Shown: piece by piece, positions 27,378 to 36,047 of the stretch
Layout of the letters: every line of letters begins with the position of its first letter
Numbering within the stretch: position 1 is the stretch's first letter
Assembly: GCF_000214725.1 (NCBI RefSeq)
Contig: NC_015574.1
Span: 496,001-560,000 of the forward strand
Source of the DNA: Methanobacterium paludis
Lineage (GTDB): Archaea; Methanobacteriota; Methanobacteria; Methanobacteriales; Methanobacteriaceae
Reading direction: 5' to 3'
DNA: 64,000 nucleotides
Position numbers and translations under genes: made by a program
Notes under the pieces: model-generated
Database searches by the model: none
What the model saw: only the letters and a program-made list of their open reading frames with translations
What the model was told of the DNA's origin: nothing

Positions 27378-27974
27378 TCATTTTCCTGCGAGCATGAAAA
27401 GGATTATAAAAACAACTATAACGAACACAATTACATAAATTTCCAAGCCCCTTGTTTCAAGGATAGAATTAATGTCAACAACTGGATTTTTAGCCCTTGC
27501 CCTTTGTTCTTTGAGGATCATGTTGAACTTCTCTTCCTGCCTCATGATCTCGTCTAAAAATATTTTTTGGCTTTCAGCATCTGTTTGAAGACGTTTTTCC
27601 TCTAATAAATCCCCTAAAGTCCATTTATCATCTTTTATATCCTTTAAAAGTTCGTCTTCTACTGTGCCCTGTTTTGATAGAGTGTTGATCATCAATTTTC
27701 TTTCTTTGGTTTTGGTCTTGAGAATGTTTACCATTTTCTCTATTTCAGCATATTCCCTGCGTTGGATGTTTTTTCTATCTAATTCTATTTTAAAATCCTT
27801 TAAGGTTTTATAATAATCTAAAGGACTTCCACATTCGCATCTTTCAAAATCCTCTGGAGATTCGCCATCCTTGAGTTGGTAATATCCCTTGCAATTTTCG
27901 CATACCAAATACCCCTTTAAATTTTTTCTCGGATATTTCATGTTGTTTTTATTTTCATTATTCCTAAAATTCAA
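27378..27974 (-). CDS. Zinc-ribbon, coiled-coil protein with C-terminal membrane anchor
   Basis: 198 residues. A zinc ribbon is formed by CENC and CECG (about residues 25-50), a long charged helical middle follows, and one hydrophobic helix of about 20 residues near the C-terminus (YVIVFVIVVFIILFMLAG) would anchor it as a tail-anchored protein. The start is TTG 27974, with GGGGTG about 6 nt upstream; the later ATG at 27941 has no ribosome site. No family is recognised. It may tether a nucleic-acid or protein-binding domain to the membrane. Confidence 0.7.
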   Translation of the reverse strand: MNFRNNENKNNMKYPRKNLKGYLVCENCKGYYQLKDGESPEDFERCECGSPLDYYKTLKDFKIELDRKNIQRREYAEIEKMVNILKTKTKERKLMINTLSKQGTVEDELLKDIKDDKWTLGDLLEEKRLQTDAESQKIFLDEIMRQEEKFNMILKEQRARAKNPVVDINSILETRGLEIYVIVFVIVVFIILFMLAGK

Positions 27975-28243
27975 GAAAACACCCCGAATTGTAAAAAAAC
28001 CAATCTTTGATATAATCTTTTGATTTTTTTGTTGTATAATTTTTAATGTTTATCATAAATAAATTTGAGGCCATAAATTATGGTTTGGTTACGTGTAAAA
28101 ATGATTGGAATTTATAAGATTTATTAAAAAAGATCTTAGAAGCGGGAATTTAACATAAGATGTTGTTTTGGAAAACCAAAACTCAAATTGTTAAATAAGC
28201 AAAAAGATCATTTAAAACTTTTTAATTTGAATTCTGGGATTTT

Positions 28244-28384
28244 TTATTCATTTCCCAGCAAACACACGTTTTTTTGTCTGATCGAACAGATCTCCATGTA
28301 TTTTCCAGATACCTTTGAGAGAATCAGGGGATTTTTGGCATTTTTAACTACTTTTCCTGTTGCATAATCTGTTAAAATCGCCAA
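28244..28384 (-). CDS. Hypothetical small protein, 46 residues, TTG start
   Basis: A TTG-started frame with AAGGTG 5 nt upstream encodes MAILTDYATGKVVKNAKNP... and ends LLGNE. It has a mixed polar composition and two cysteines (ICSIRQKNVC), like a small folded domain rather than random AT-rich DNA. It lies between the zinc-ribbon protein and mtxX. No family is recognised. Confidence 0.45.
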   Translation of the reverse strand: MAILTDYATGKVVKNAKNPLILSKVSGKYMEICSIRQKNVCLLGNE

Positions 28385-28522
28385 TTTAACACCTTACTTA
28401 CTTAAAATTCTTTTTAATTCCTATTGATTCATAATACTTTTATTCAAAAAACTTCATATAAAAAGCTTTTTATCCCATAGATTATTAAACCTTATATACT
28501 AATAATTGGATCAAACGATAGG

Positions 28523-29245
28523 ATGAAAGTTGTTGCAGGTGTGGGCACGAATAAAAGTATAGTTGAAGCTTCACGTAACGTGGACTTTGAGGTTATACTA
28601 ACAGAATCTGAAGATGAACTCGTTGATCTACTTTTAAACGGTTCTGTTGATGCTGCAGTCCGCGGCTCTCTCAGCGCCTCAAAAATAATGGCCAAATTAA
28701 GAGTTAAATATCAAAATAAAATTTTAAGGGCCTCATTTTTGGAGATAAACGGTCACAAATTCCTTTTGGCACCTGTTGGAATTGATGAAGGGGACAGTGT
28801 ATCCCAGAAGGTTCAGATAGTTGAATCTGGAGCTGAATTTTTACTTGAATTGGGAATAAAACCTCAAGTAGCGGTACTTTCTGGAGGAAGAGCCCAAGAT
28901 AAAGGCCGAAGCCAAAGGATAGATGATTCAATTGCAGAGGGGGAGCTTGTAACTGCAATCACAAGAGATAAATATTCTGTGAAACATTACTTTATACTAA
29001 TAGAGGATGCTCTGAAGGAGGGTTCAAACTTCATACTAGCCCCCGACGGCATCACTGGAAACATAATATTTCGAACCCTTGTTCTGGTTGGTGGAATAAA
29101 AAGTCATGGTGCTGTAACCTTAGGAATCGATGAGATATTCGTTGATACCTCAAGATCACAGGATGTGGAAGGATATGTACGGGCATTGAAATTTTCACAT
29201 TACCTTGCAAAATTAAAAACTAAAAAAACTGGTTTAAAATACTAA
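28523..29245 (+). CDS. mtxX: Methanogenesis marker protein 4 (MtxX)
   Basis: 240 residues, related to phosphate acetyl/butyryltransferases and long annotated as a methyltransferase-related protein, MtxX. It is one of the proteins whose presence marks methanogenic archaea; the reaction is unproven. Features: VVAGVGTNKSIVEAS, DGIDEGDSVSQKV-like middle region, LSGGRAQDKGRSQRIDDSI and ILAPDGITGNIIFRTLVLVGG, a phosphotransacetylase-like substrate loop. The ribosome site is poor (GATAGG next to the ATG). No methyltransferase operon is adjacent. Confidence 0.82.
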   Translation: MKVVAGVGTNKSIVEASRNVDFEVILTESEDELVDLLLNGSVDAAVRGSLSASKIMAKLRVKYQNKILRASFLEINGHKFLLAPVGIDEGDSVSQKVQIVESGAEFLLELGIKPQVAVLSGGRAQDKGRSQRIDDSIAEGELVTAITRDKYSVKHYFILIEDALKEGSNFILAPDGITGNIIFRTLVLVGGIKSHGAVTLGIDEIFVDTSRSQDVEGYVRALKFSHYLAKLKTKKTGLKY

Positions 29246-29411
29246 TATCAACAGGATATAAAAGATTAAAGGGATTGGAATTAATTAAATGATTAATTAA
29301 ACAATAAATGCTTAATGTTGTCGAACGATAATTTAAAAGGATATTACTTAAATTCAAGTTAGTAAGTTTTAAGTTAGTAAGATGATTTAGATGAGGAGAA
29401 AGGAGCTAAAA

Positions 29412-30179
29412 ATGTCTGTATTGAAACCTATTTATGATTTATACGAGTGGTACATATCACGAAATCTCACCCCTGAGAACATGCCGAAACACGTGGCCAT
29501 AATAATGGATGGTAACAGGCGATTTTCAAAAATTCAGGGGAATATGAATGCTATAGATGGGCACAAACGTGGTATAAATACTCTTGAACGTGTTCTGGAT
29601 TGGTGTGTTGACCTGGGAATAGAAATAGTCACTGTTTATGCGTTTTCCACCGAGAACTTCAAAAGATCTAAAGGTGAAGTGGAAGGTTTGATGCAACTTT
29701 TTAAGGAAAATTTTGAAGGCATAGCAAAAAATGTGAAGATCCACAAAAATAAGGTTAGAATAAAAGCGGTGGGTCAACTTGAGCTTCTTCCGGATGATGT
29801 GAGAGAAGCAATAAAAATTGCGGAAGACTCCACGGCTTCATACGACAAACGGCTTGTGAATATTGCAATAGGATACGATGGACGTCTTGAAATAGTTGAT
29901 GCTATAAAAAAGATTGTAATGGATGTTGAAGCTGGAAAACTCGACATTAATGATATCAATGAAAGAAGTGTGAGTTCAAATTTATACACAGCAGGGTTGG
30001 ATGACCCTAACCTTATAATAAGAACGAGCGGTGAGGAAAGACTCAGTGGATTCCTTTTATGGCAGTCATCTTACTCAGAACTTTACTTCTGCGACAGTTT
30101 ATGGCCTGAACTAAGGAAAGTTGACTTTTTAAGGGCTTTAAGGTCTTACCAGCAGAGAGAAAGACGTTTCGGAATTTAA
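29412..30179 (+). CDS. uppS: Polyprenyl diphosphate synthase (cis-prenyltransferase)
   Basis: 255 residues. Conserved blocks: HVAIIMDGNRRFSK with catalytic Asp, VTVYAFSTENFKRS, and the C-terminal LIIRTSGEERLSGFLLWQSSYSELYF. The archaeal enzyme extends geranylgeranyl diphosphate with cis isoprene units to dolichyl-type carriers used for glycosylation and pseudomurein assembly. ATG 29412 has AAGGAG upstream; an in-frame ATG at 29391 lies before that site. It may be co-transcribed with the tatD gene 71 bp downstream. Confidence 0.94.
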   Translation: MSVLKPIYDLYEWYISRNLTPENMPKHVAIIMDGNRRFSKIQGNMNAIDGHKRGINTLERVLDWCVDLGIEIVTVYAFSTENFKRSKGEVEGLMQLFKENFEGIAKNVKIHKNKVRIKAVGQLELLPDDVREAIKIAEDSTASYDKRLVNIAIGYDGRLEIVDAIKKIVMDVEAGKLDINDINERSVSSNLYTAGLDDPNLIIRTSGEERLSGFLLWQSSYSELYFCDSLWPELRKVDFLRALRSYQQRERRFGI

Positions 30180-30250
30180 AACCTTCAATTTAAAAATTTA
30201 TTTTGAGGTTTAAGAGAGTTTAATTAAAGATATTTTTTAGGGGACATGGA

Positions 30251-31009
30251 ATGATAGATGTACACTGTCATGTTGACTTCAAAGCGTACAATAAAAATCG
30301 TGAAGAAGTAATGCAAAGGGCAAAAGATAAATTAAGTGGAATAATAAATTCTGGTGCGAGTTTAGGTGGTAACAGGCGCACATTGGAATACATGAAACAA
30401 TATAAAGGATTTATGCATGCAAGTTTAGGTTTTCATCCTGTAAATGCGTCAAAGGCTGATTCTAAAATAATTAAACAGGCATTTGAAGAGATAACTGAAA
30501 ATATTGATGAAGCCGTTGCAATAGGTGAGAGCGGACTTGATTTTCACGAGGTAACAGATGAAGGAGGAAGGCGCAGACAGCTGAAGGTCTTTGAATCATT
30601 CATAGAAATGGCAGTTGAATATGAAATGCCCCTGGTTCTTCATGTAAGGGATGCTGAAAAGAAAGCTTTTGAAATGGTCAAAAAACACTCCTCAATTCCC
30701 GACGTGGTGTTTCACTGTTACGGGGGCGACCTCGAGACTGCCCAAAAAATCGTTGAGGAAGGATATTATCTCTCATTTTCAACAATATTAAGCTTTTCAG
30801 ACCATCATAAAAGATTGGTAACAGATTTACCCTTATCAAACATACTCACAGAAACTGACAGCCCATATTTATCCCCATTTAAGGGCAAAAGAAATGAACC
30901 GGCATTTGTTGAGGAAGTTGTAAAAACACTGGCTGATGTAAAGTCAATTCCGCTTCGAGAAGTTGATAAAGTAACAGAAAGAAATGCTAAAAAGATATTT
31001 GGGATTTAA
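30251..31009 (+). CDS. TatD family metal-dependent hydrolase
   Basis: 252-residue TIM-barrel hydrolase. The metal ligands appear as IDVHCHVDF, the Glu of AIGESGLDFH, LVLHVRDAEKKAF, VFHCYGGD and TETDSPYLSP. TatD proteins are metal-dependent nucleases or hydrolases; the specific substrate is unknown. GGGGACATGGA precedes the ATG. Confidence 0.88.
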   Translation: MIDVHCHVDFKAYNKNREEVMQRAKDKLSGIINSGASLGGNRRTLEYMKQYKGFMHASLGFHPVNASKADSKIIKQAFEEITENIDEAVAIGESGLDFHEVTDEGGRRRQLKVFESFIEMAVEYEMPLVLHVRDAEKKAFEMVKKHSSIPDVVFHCYGGDLETAQKIVEEGYYLSFSTILSFSDHHKRLVTDLPLSNILTETDSPYLSPFKGKRNEPAFVEEVVKTLADVKSIPLREVDKVTERNAKKIFGI

Positions 31010-31108
31010 AAGAGTTTAAAAGAATTAATATGGAAAATTAACTAAAAACTACTTTTTAACTAAATTGTTTTATTATTTCATGTTTGGTTAAACAACTATT
31101 ATTTCTCT

Positions 31109-31480
31109 TCATCCAATTTTTTGAAAAACTTCTTTGGCAGCTTCTATACCATTTATGGCTGCGGGAAAACCAGCATAAGCCACCATCTGGATTATTACTT
31201 CAACTATTTCTTCACGGCTGCATCCAACGTTTAAAGCCCCTTCTATATGATCCCTTAATTGAGGACCTGCATTGCCCATGGCCGTCAGGGCTGCAACCGT
31301 TGCAAGCTCTCTGGATTTCAAATCAAGCCCAGGACGTGTATATAACTCACCATAGGCAAATTCAACTACAAAACGCCCGAGATCCGGTGCTATGTCTTTT
31401 AAATTTTCTATAAGTGCCTTGCTAGCATCTGGATGTATCGTATCAATCATTTCCTTTCCTTTACTGTACTTTTTATCCAT
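31109..31480 (-). CDS. Carboxymuconolactone decarboxylase family protein
   Basis: 123 residues of the PcaC-like CMD type: RPGLDLKSRELATVAALTAMGNAGPQLRDHIEGALNVGCSREEIVEVIIQMVAYAGFPAA. The His of RDHIEGAL is present, the AhpD CxxC is not. The true substrate in a methanogen is unlikely to be carboxymuconolactone and is unknown. GGGAGG precedes the ATG. It is convergent with tatD. Confidence 0.85.
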   Translation of the reverse strand: MDKKYSKGKEMIDTIHPDASKALIENLKDIAPDLGRFVVEFAYGELYTRPGLDLKSRELATVAALTAMGNAGPQLRDHIEGALNVGCSREEIVEVIIQMVAYAGFPAAINGIEAAKEVFQKIG

Positions 31481-31723
31481 TTTTTAATCCTCCCACTAAC
31501 TCTAATTTTTCCAATTTTTTCAAGTATGAATACTAATGAATTATTTTGATATTAATGAATTATTTTATAGTAAATTAAAAGATGTTTGATCTTTTTAAAC
31601 CCTAAATTTCTTTATTTTTGTTTTTTACTTAATATTTTTTTTAAATAAATCATATTAAGAAACGCTTTGGGGAAATGCTTTTAAATCCTGCTTTTAAAAT
31701 ATACATTAACTTGAGGTGGGAAT

Positions 31724-32386
31724 ATGAAACCACATAATATGAAACCACATGTTATATTAAACTCAGCAATGACCCTTGACGGGAAAATAGCAACAAAAAT
31801 GGGCAGTTCAGAGATTTCAGGCAAAGAAGATCTTATACGTGTTCATAAACTCAGAAAAGAGGTTGATGCCATAATGGTGGGGATAAATACAGTTCTTGTA
31901 GATGACCCCAGGTTAACAGTTCATAAGATTCCTGCCGAACCATCTGATAACCCTGTTAGAATTGTTGTGGACAGCAAGGCTCGCACTCCATTGGAGTCAC
32001 GAATTTTGAACGACGATGCACCCACCATAATCGCAGTATCAGAAAGTGCAGACCCTAAAAACCTTGAAAACCTGCAAAAAAGCGCAGATATAATTCTATG
32101 TGGCAAAAAAAGAGTTAATTTAGACTGTTTAATGGAAAAAATTGCCAAAAAAGGTATAAAAACCTTGATGCTTGAGGGGGGCTCAACTTTAAACTATTCA
32201 ATGCTCACTGAAGGCCTTGTGGATGAGGTGAGGATTTGTATAGCCCCCATGATTGCGGGTGGTGTTCATTCCAAAACACTTGCAGACGGCGAAGGTGTTG
32301 ACTTTATGAAGGATGCAGTACCTTTAAAGCTAAAAAAAAGTTATAAATTAGGAAACGACCTTGTAGTGGAATATGATGTTGTTTAG
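31724..32386 (+). CDS. arfC: 2,5-diamino-6-ribosylamino-pyrimidinone 5'-phosphate reductase (ArfC)
   Basis: 220-residue RibD C-terminal-type reductase. It reduces the ribose side chain to ribityl early in archaeal riboflavin synthesis with NADPH. Features: VILNSAMTLDGKIATKMGSSEISG, DAIMVGINTVLVDDPRLTVH, and TLMLEGGSTLNYSMLTEGLVDEVRICIAPMIAGG. GAGGTGGG precedes the first ATG. The first five codons (MKPHN) are repeated as MKPHV, giving a second ATG at 31739. ArfB and RibC of the same pathway are elsewhere in the window. Confidence 0.92.
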   Translation: MKPHNMKPHVILNSAMTLDGKIATKMGSSEISGKEDLIRVHKLRKEVDAIMVGINTVLVDDPRLTVHKIPAEPSDNPVRIVVDSKARTPLESRILNDDAPTIIAVSESADPKNLENLQKSADIILCGKKRVNLDCLMEKIAKKGIKTLMLEGGSTLNYSMLTEGLVDEVRICIAPMIAGGVHSKTLADGEGVDFMKDAVPLKLKKSYKLGNDLVVEYDVV

Positions 32387-32402
32387 TTTGTATCCATTTT
32401 AC

Positions 32403-32580
32403 TTTGAACTAATTTTGAACTAATTTTGAACTAATTTTGAACTAATTTTGAACTAATTTTGAACTAATTTTGAACTAATTTTGAACTAATTTTGAACTAA
32501 TTTTGAACTAATTTTGAACTAATTTTGAACTAATTTTGAACTAATTTTGAACTAATTTTGAACTAATTTTGAACTAATTT
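32403..32580. repeat. Minisatellite: 16 tandem copies of an 11-bp unit
   Basis: The unit TTTTGAACTAA (or any rotation, for example GAACTAATTTT) repeats with exact 11-bp period and no internal substitution from about 32403 to 32580; copies start (GAAC) at 32406, 32417, and so on to 32571. It fills the convergent gap between arfC and a small membrane protein gene. Each unit carries stop codons in two of the three forward frames and no ribosome site. Perfect identity of copies points to recent or ongoing slippage expansion. Confidence 0.95.
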
Positions 32581-32701
32581 GAATTCTTTTTACTAATTAA
32601 ATTCAATAATTGGTTTTAACTGATTTGCTGTTTAAAACAGATTAAAGAGCTGAACTTCTGTTTTCACTTGTTTTCCACGATTTTTTTACTACTTTTTCCT
32701 A

Positions 32702-32854
32702 CTACTTTTTCACTAAGAAATATAAACCTAAAATAAATAGTCCAATTGCCACAACCCATATTAATATGTCAAAGAACTGAGGTACAGCGTACTTGACAAC
32801 AATTATCAAAAGAGCCACTATGATATAGCATATTCCTAAAATTTTATCGCTCAT
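32702..32854 (-). CDS. Small two-helix membrane protein, 50 residues
   Basis: Begins MSDKILGICYIIVALLIIVV, has a short turn (KYAVPQFFD), a second helix (ILIWVVAIGLFILGLYFLV) and ends in Lys-Lys. The topology would be a hairpin with both ends on one side. GGAG lies 10 nt before the ATG. The 11-bp array lies just past its stop, in its 3' flank. No family is recognised, but similar tiny membrane proteins are common in Methanobacteriales. Confidence 0.6.
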   Translation of the reverse strand: MSDKILGICYIIVALLIIVVKYAVPQFFDILIWVVAIGLFILGLYFLVKK

Positions 32855-33160
32855 TGTACATACACTCCATTTAAATCTTTTTTAATTCTTTTTTCATTAA
32901 TGTTGATAGTTTTCCTATATTTTATGTTTTTGGATTAAATTCTCTAAAAAATAGGTAAATAACTGAGAATTATATAGAAAATTAAAAAATTTTAATTGAA
33001 TAATTGGATGATATTTTTTAAAATTAAAAAAATATTTTAAAAACGGATTGATCTCTAAAATTAGAAAAAAGATTCATTAAAAATGGAATAGTTAACAATT
33101 TGATGTTTTTTTATCAAACACACTATCAACCATTTATAAATATTTTTTTAGAGTATAACC
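32855..33160. other. Intergenic region, no gene seen
   Basis: About 300 AT-rich bases with a short direct repeat (TTAGAGTATAACC and TTAGAGTATACCC near 33150-33175). It would hold the promoter of the small membrane protein on the minus strand. Nothing else is seen. Confidence 0.4.
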
Positions 33161-33826
33161 TTAGAGTATACCCTTATTTTTCAGTATTCTTTGAGGGTTG
33201 TCCTTTAAAGCTTTTTCAATTTCTTTTTCAGGTAATCCTGCTCCTGAAGCTACTTTATAAGCAGTTTCATATGATATCAAATCTTCTGGCATGTGGGTGT
33301 CGGTATCCACCACAAGTTTTGCCCCAACTTCGAGAGCAACCTGGGCAACGTGACCATTTCCAAGGCAGTGTCCCCTTCTTGAACTTATTTCAAGAGCAAC
33401 ATCATTCTCTTTGGCCATTTCCGCTTCTTCAACTGTTATAAGGCCAGGATGTGCTAATATGTCGACTTCTGGGCAGTTAACGGCTTTCCAGTTGGTGCCT
33501 TCAATTACAGGTTCCACTATGGTTTCACCGTGCACAACTACGATCTCAGCCCCTAATTTTCTAGCCTGATCTGCTAGTTTGTCAATTATTTCAGCGGGAG
33601 CATGGGTTATTTCAGCTCCTGGAACAATCTCTATGTCCCAGTTGTCCCTTATGTCAAGGACCGCTTTTATTATATTTCCAATGCAGTCTATGTTAGATGC
33701 ATCAACATGGTCTGTAATTGCAACGGCCCGGTGATCTAATACGTATGCTCGTCTTGCAATTTCAGATGGTAGTAGTTCTCCATCGCTGAATATACTGTGT
33801 GTGTGGAGATCAATTCTTTTGGTTAT
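33161..33826 (-). CDS. PHP domain phosphoesterase with probable ATA start
   Basis: 221 residues if read from ATA at 33826. The PHP metal motifs are all there: RIDLHTHSIFSDGE, AITDHVD, PGAEITHAP, VVVHGETI, DILAHPGL, SSRRGHCLGN and DTDTHMPEDL. Between an upstream in-frame TAA and the GTG at 33535 there is no ATG, GTG or TTG, yet the GTG would remove the first 97 residues with half of the metal site. GGGGGA lies 7 nt before the ATA. Either this gene starts on ATA, or an ATG has mutated to ATA in the sequenced strain. The function within PHP phosphatases/nucleases is unknown. Confidence 0.85.
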   Translation of the reverse strand: MTKRIDLHTHSIFSDGELLPSEIARRAYVLDHRAVAITDHVDASNIDCIGNIIKAVLDIRDNWDIEIVPGAEITHAPAEIIDKLADQARKLGAEIVVVHGETIVEPVIEGTNWKAVNCPEVDILAHPGLITVEEAEMAKENDVALEISSRRGHCLGNGHVAQVALEVGAKLVVDTDTHMPEDLISYETAYKVASGAGLPEKEIEKALKDNPQRILKNKGIL

Positions 33827-33906
33827 AGTGGAGTCCCCCTTTGCTTTGATACATTATTTATGGTTATAGATCATATTAAATATACTGATAAAATAAAAGT
33901 GATACC

Positions 33907-34923
33907 ATGAAATGTTCTGTTTTTGCCCCATCACATATAACGGGTTTTTTTGAAATAATAGACAACCCAGACCCATTAAAAATGGGATCAAGAGGTGCAG
34001 GAGTCGCACTTGAGTCGGGAGTTACCACTGATGTGAAGATAACTGAAGGTAATGGAATTGTTGTCAAAATAAACGGTAAAAATGACCCTAAAAATGCTTC
34101 AATAACCTACAAAACTATTGATTTAATAAAAAAACAATTTAGTGTTGATCAATCTATTGATGATAAAAAGAATCTGGATCTTAAATTGAGTAACAAAGAA
34201 CTAGACTTTAATAAAAAAGAACTAGGCTATGAAAAGGGATTAAATGATGAAATAAGCTTTGATGGGATTGATAAACCCTTTTTTGATAGGAAAATCAGCA
34301 TCGAACACACTGTAAATGTTCCAATTGGTGCAGGTTTCGGAACTTCTGCAGCATTTGCCCTTGGAACTTCCATTGGAATAGTAAAAGCTCTTGACATGCC
34401 AGTAACATACAACAAAGCAGCTTCGATCGCTCATCTTGCAGAACTGGAGATGGGAAGCGGGCTTGGAGATGTGATAGCAGAAGTATGTGGAGGTATTGTT
34501 TTGAGGCTGAAAGAAGGGGCTCCGGGTGTTGGTGCTGTTGATAAAATGATTTTGAATGATTCAGACAGTGAAAACAATTTCTTTGTCATAGCAAAGAGTC
34601 TGGGTGAAATTGAAACATCAAGCATAATAAATGACCCTTCTTACAAGAAAAAGATAAATCAAACAGGAAAGGATCTTCTTTTTGAACTTTTGAAAAACCC
34701 GTATCCAGGTTTTTTCATGAAATTATCAAGAAAATTTTCAGAAGAAACACAGCTCATGAACGAAGAGGTTTTGGAAGTAGTTAATGTACTGCAAGATGAA
34801 ACAATCGGTGCTTCAATGGCAATGCTTGGAAATACAGCGTTTGCAATATCAAAAAGTCCAGATACAAGTGTTGAAGGAGCTTTAGTTTCTAAAATTGATT
34901 CTTGTGGTTGCATGTTTGTATAA
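33907..34923 (+). CDS. Pantoate kinase (archaeal CoA pathway, GHMP family)
   Basis: 338 residues. The N-terminus SVFAPSHITGFFEIIDNPDPLKMGSRGAGVALESGV and the GHMP phosphate loop PIGAGFGTSAAFALG identify archaeal pantoate kinase, which with phosphopantothenate synthetase replaces the bacterial pantothenate synthetase/kinase route to CoA. A later GSGLGDVIAEVCGG segment also fits. The residues at 75-115 form a Lys/Asp-rich insertion that is variable in the family. It diverges from the PHP gene; the gap between is 80 bp. Confidence 0.85.
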   Translation: MKCSVFAPSHITGFFEIIDNPDPLKMGSRGAGVALESGVTTDVKITEGNGIVVKINGKNDPKNASITYKTIDLIKKQFSVDQSIDDKKNLDLKLSNKELDFNKKELGYEKGLNDEISFDGIDKPFFDRKISIEHTVNVPIGAGFGTSAAFALGTSIGIVKALDMPVTYNKAASIAHLAELEMGSGLGDVIAEVCGGIVLRLKEGAPGVGAVDKMILNDSDSENNFFVIAKSLGEIETSSIINDPSYKKKINQTGKDLLFELLKNPYPGFFMKLSRKFSEETQLMNEEVLEVVNVLQDETIGASMAMLGNTAFAISKSPDTSVEGALVSKIDSCGCMFV

Positions 34924-35058
34924 CCGTCTGTACTACTGATAATTTTTATAAAAAAATAGTATTGAAGAATTTATCTTAATTTCAATTTTATCTAATTTCA
35001 GGTTTATCTATTTCATCTCAAATTTTTTACTTTTACTACTTATTCAGATTTCAGATAA

Positions 35059-35865
35059 TTATTCCGATTTTGTAACATCTTTTATCACGTAATTCACTCC
35101 TTCTGAGTCGAGTTTGCGTGTTATACTGTTTGTCATCTTTCCAACGGCAAATACCAGTACATTAAGACCCCTTTTTGCTGCAGCCAACGTGGCATCAGGA
35201 GTTGCAAATTCAAAATCTGCCTTGATGTCTAATTTTTCTGTAACGGCCCTTGATACGGTTCCCATCTCTCCAACTCTATCGAATCTCCTGTTATCAGATC
35301 CTTTTTCATATATTGAAATGATCTTTTCAAGATCACAAGCCCTTGATCCTCCTTGATTTATAGTTGGAAGCTTTAGTATGATGACAGATCCTGGTTTTAA
35401 TTCTATGGTGCCTCCAAGTTTGATTAAGGCAACATCTTCACCCGTTGTTGCTTCATTAAGAACTTCGGCGTAGGCTGATTTTTTTTCCTTCGTTGCATAC
35501 AATGTTCCGTTTTCCATTTCAAGCCAGACCTTCTCACCAGGTTTCAGTTTTTGACGAGCTATTGCAGGCCAAACTGATTTATATGTGTTCATGGTTTCAA
35601 GGACATTATCTGCATACTTTCTAAGGTTTGCAGCCTCAGTTTTCACCTTCTCAATGCCACGTTTTGTGATCTTGTATTTGGAACGTCCCATTCCTGTTTC
35701 AACAAAACCTTCATCCACAAGGTTCTTTATGTTTTCAGAAACAGCCTGAACAGTTATTCCCAACTTATCTGCAATGTCCTTCTGGCGGAGGTGGGGTTCC
35801 CCTCGGGCTATCTCTGCCAGTATCTGAAAGTGTGTAAGCTCACCCTTCTTTTTGAAGACCTTCAT
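35059..35865 (-). CDS. COG1497-type winged helix transcriptional regulator
   Basis: 268 residues. An N-terminal winged helix (about 8-75) is evident: LTHFQILAEIARGEPHLRQKDIADKLGITVQAVSENIKNLVDEGFVE. The C-terminal domain (about 90-260) has a beta-rich section (GEKVWLEMENGTLYA) and a second section with VLVFAVGKMTNSITRKLDSEGVNYV, perhaps a ligand pocket. These proteins are conserved in euryarchaea, with targets unknown. The start is MKVFKKKGEL with GGTGAA upstream. Confidence 0.82.
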   Translation of the reverse strand: MKVFKKKGELTHFQILAEIARGEPHLRQKDIADKLGITVQAVSENIKNLVDEGFVETGMGRSKYKITKRGIEKVKTEAANLRKYADNVLETMNTYKSVWPAIARQKLKPGEKVWLEMENGTLYATKEKKSAYAEVLNEATTGEDVALIKLGGTIELKPGSVIILKLPTINQGGSRACDLEKIISIYEKGSDNRRFDRVGEMGTVSRAVTEKLDIKADFEFATPDATLAAAKRGLNVLVFAVGKMTNSITRKLDSEGVNYVIKDVTKSE

Positions 35866-36047
35866 AAATTCACCGGTTTTTTTATCTTAAATTTTAAGTT
35901 CTAATGTAATGATTGATGTTTTAATTAATTTTTTATTGAAATTTACCATCTTGTATGGATTATTTCATAAAATTCTATTTAATTAAACTTTATTATAATA
36001 CCATTAAATTATTTATTCACGGGTTTATTCTTTGGATTGAAATCTCA

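Noticed and set aside
31084..31413. Plus-strand frame opposite the CMD protein
   Set aside because: It is the antisense of a clear CMD-family gene and has Leu/Gln-rich shadow composition.
31724..31753. Duplicated MKPH start as evidence of two translation starts
   Set aside because: The ribosome site serves only the first ATG; the 15-bp duplication is more simply a small tandem slip.
32403..32580. CRISPR array or attachment site reading of the 11-bp repeat
   Set aside because: There are no spacers between copies, the unit is far too short, and no cas genes or integrase are nearby.
33161..33535. PHP gene starting at the internal GTG
   Set aside because: It would lack DLHTHS and TDHVD metal motifs that are intact in the upstream in-frame sequence, so the longer product is the real one.
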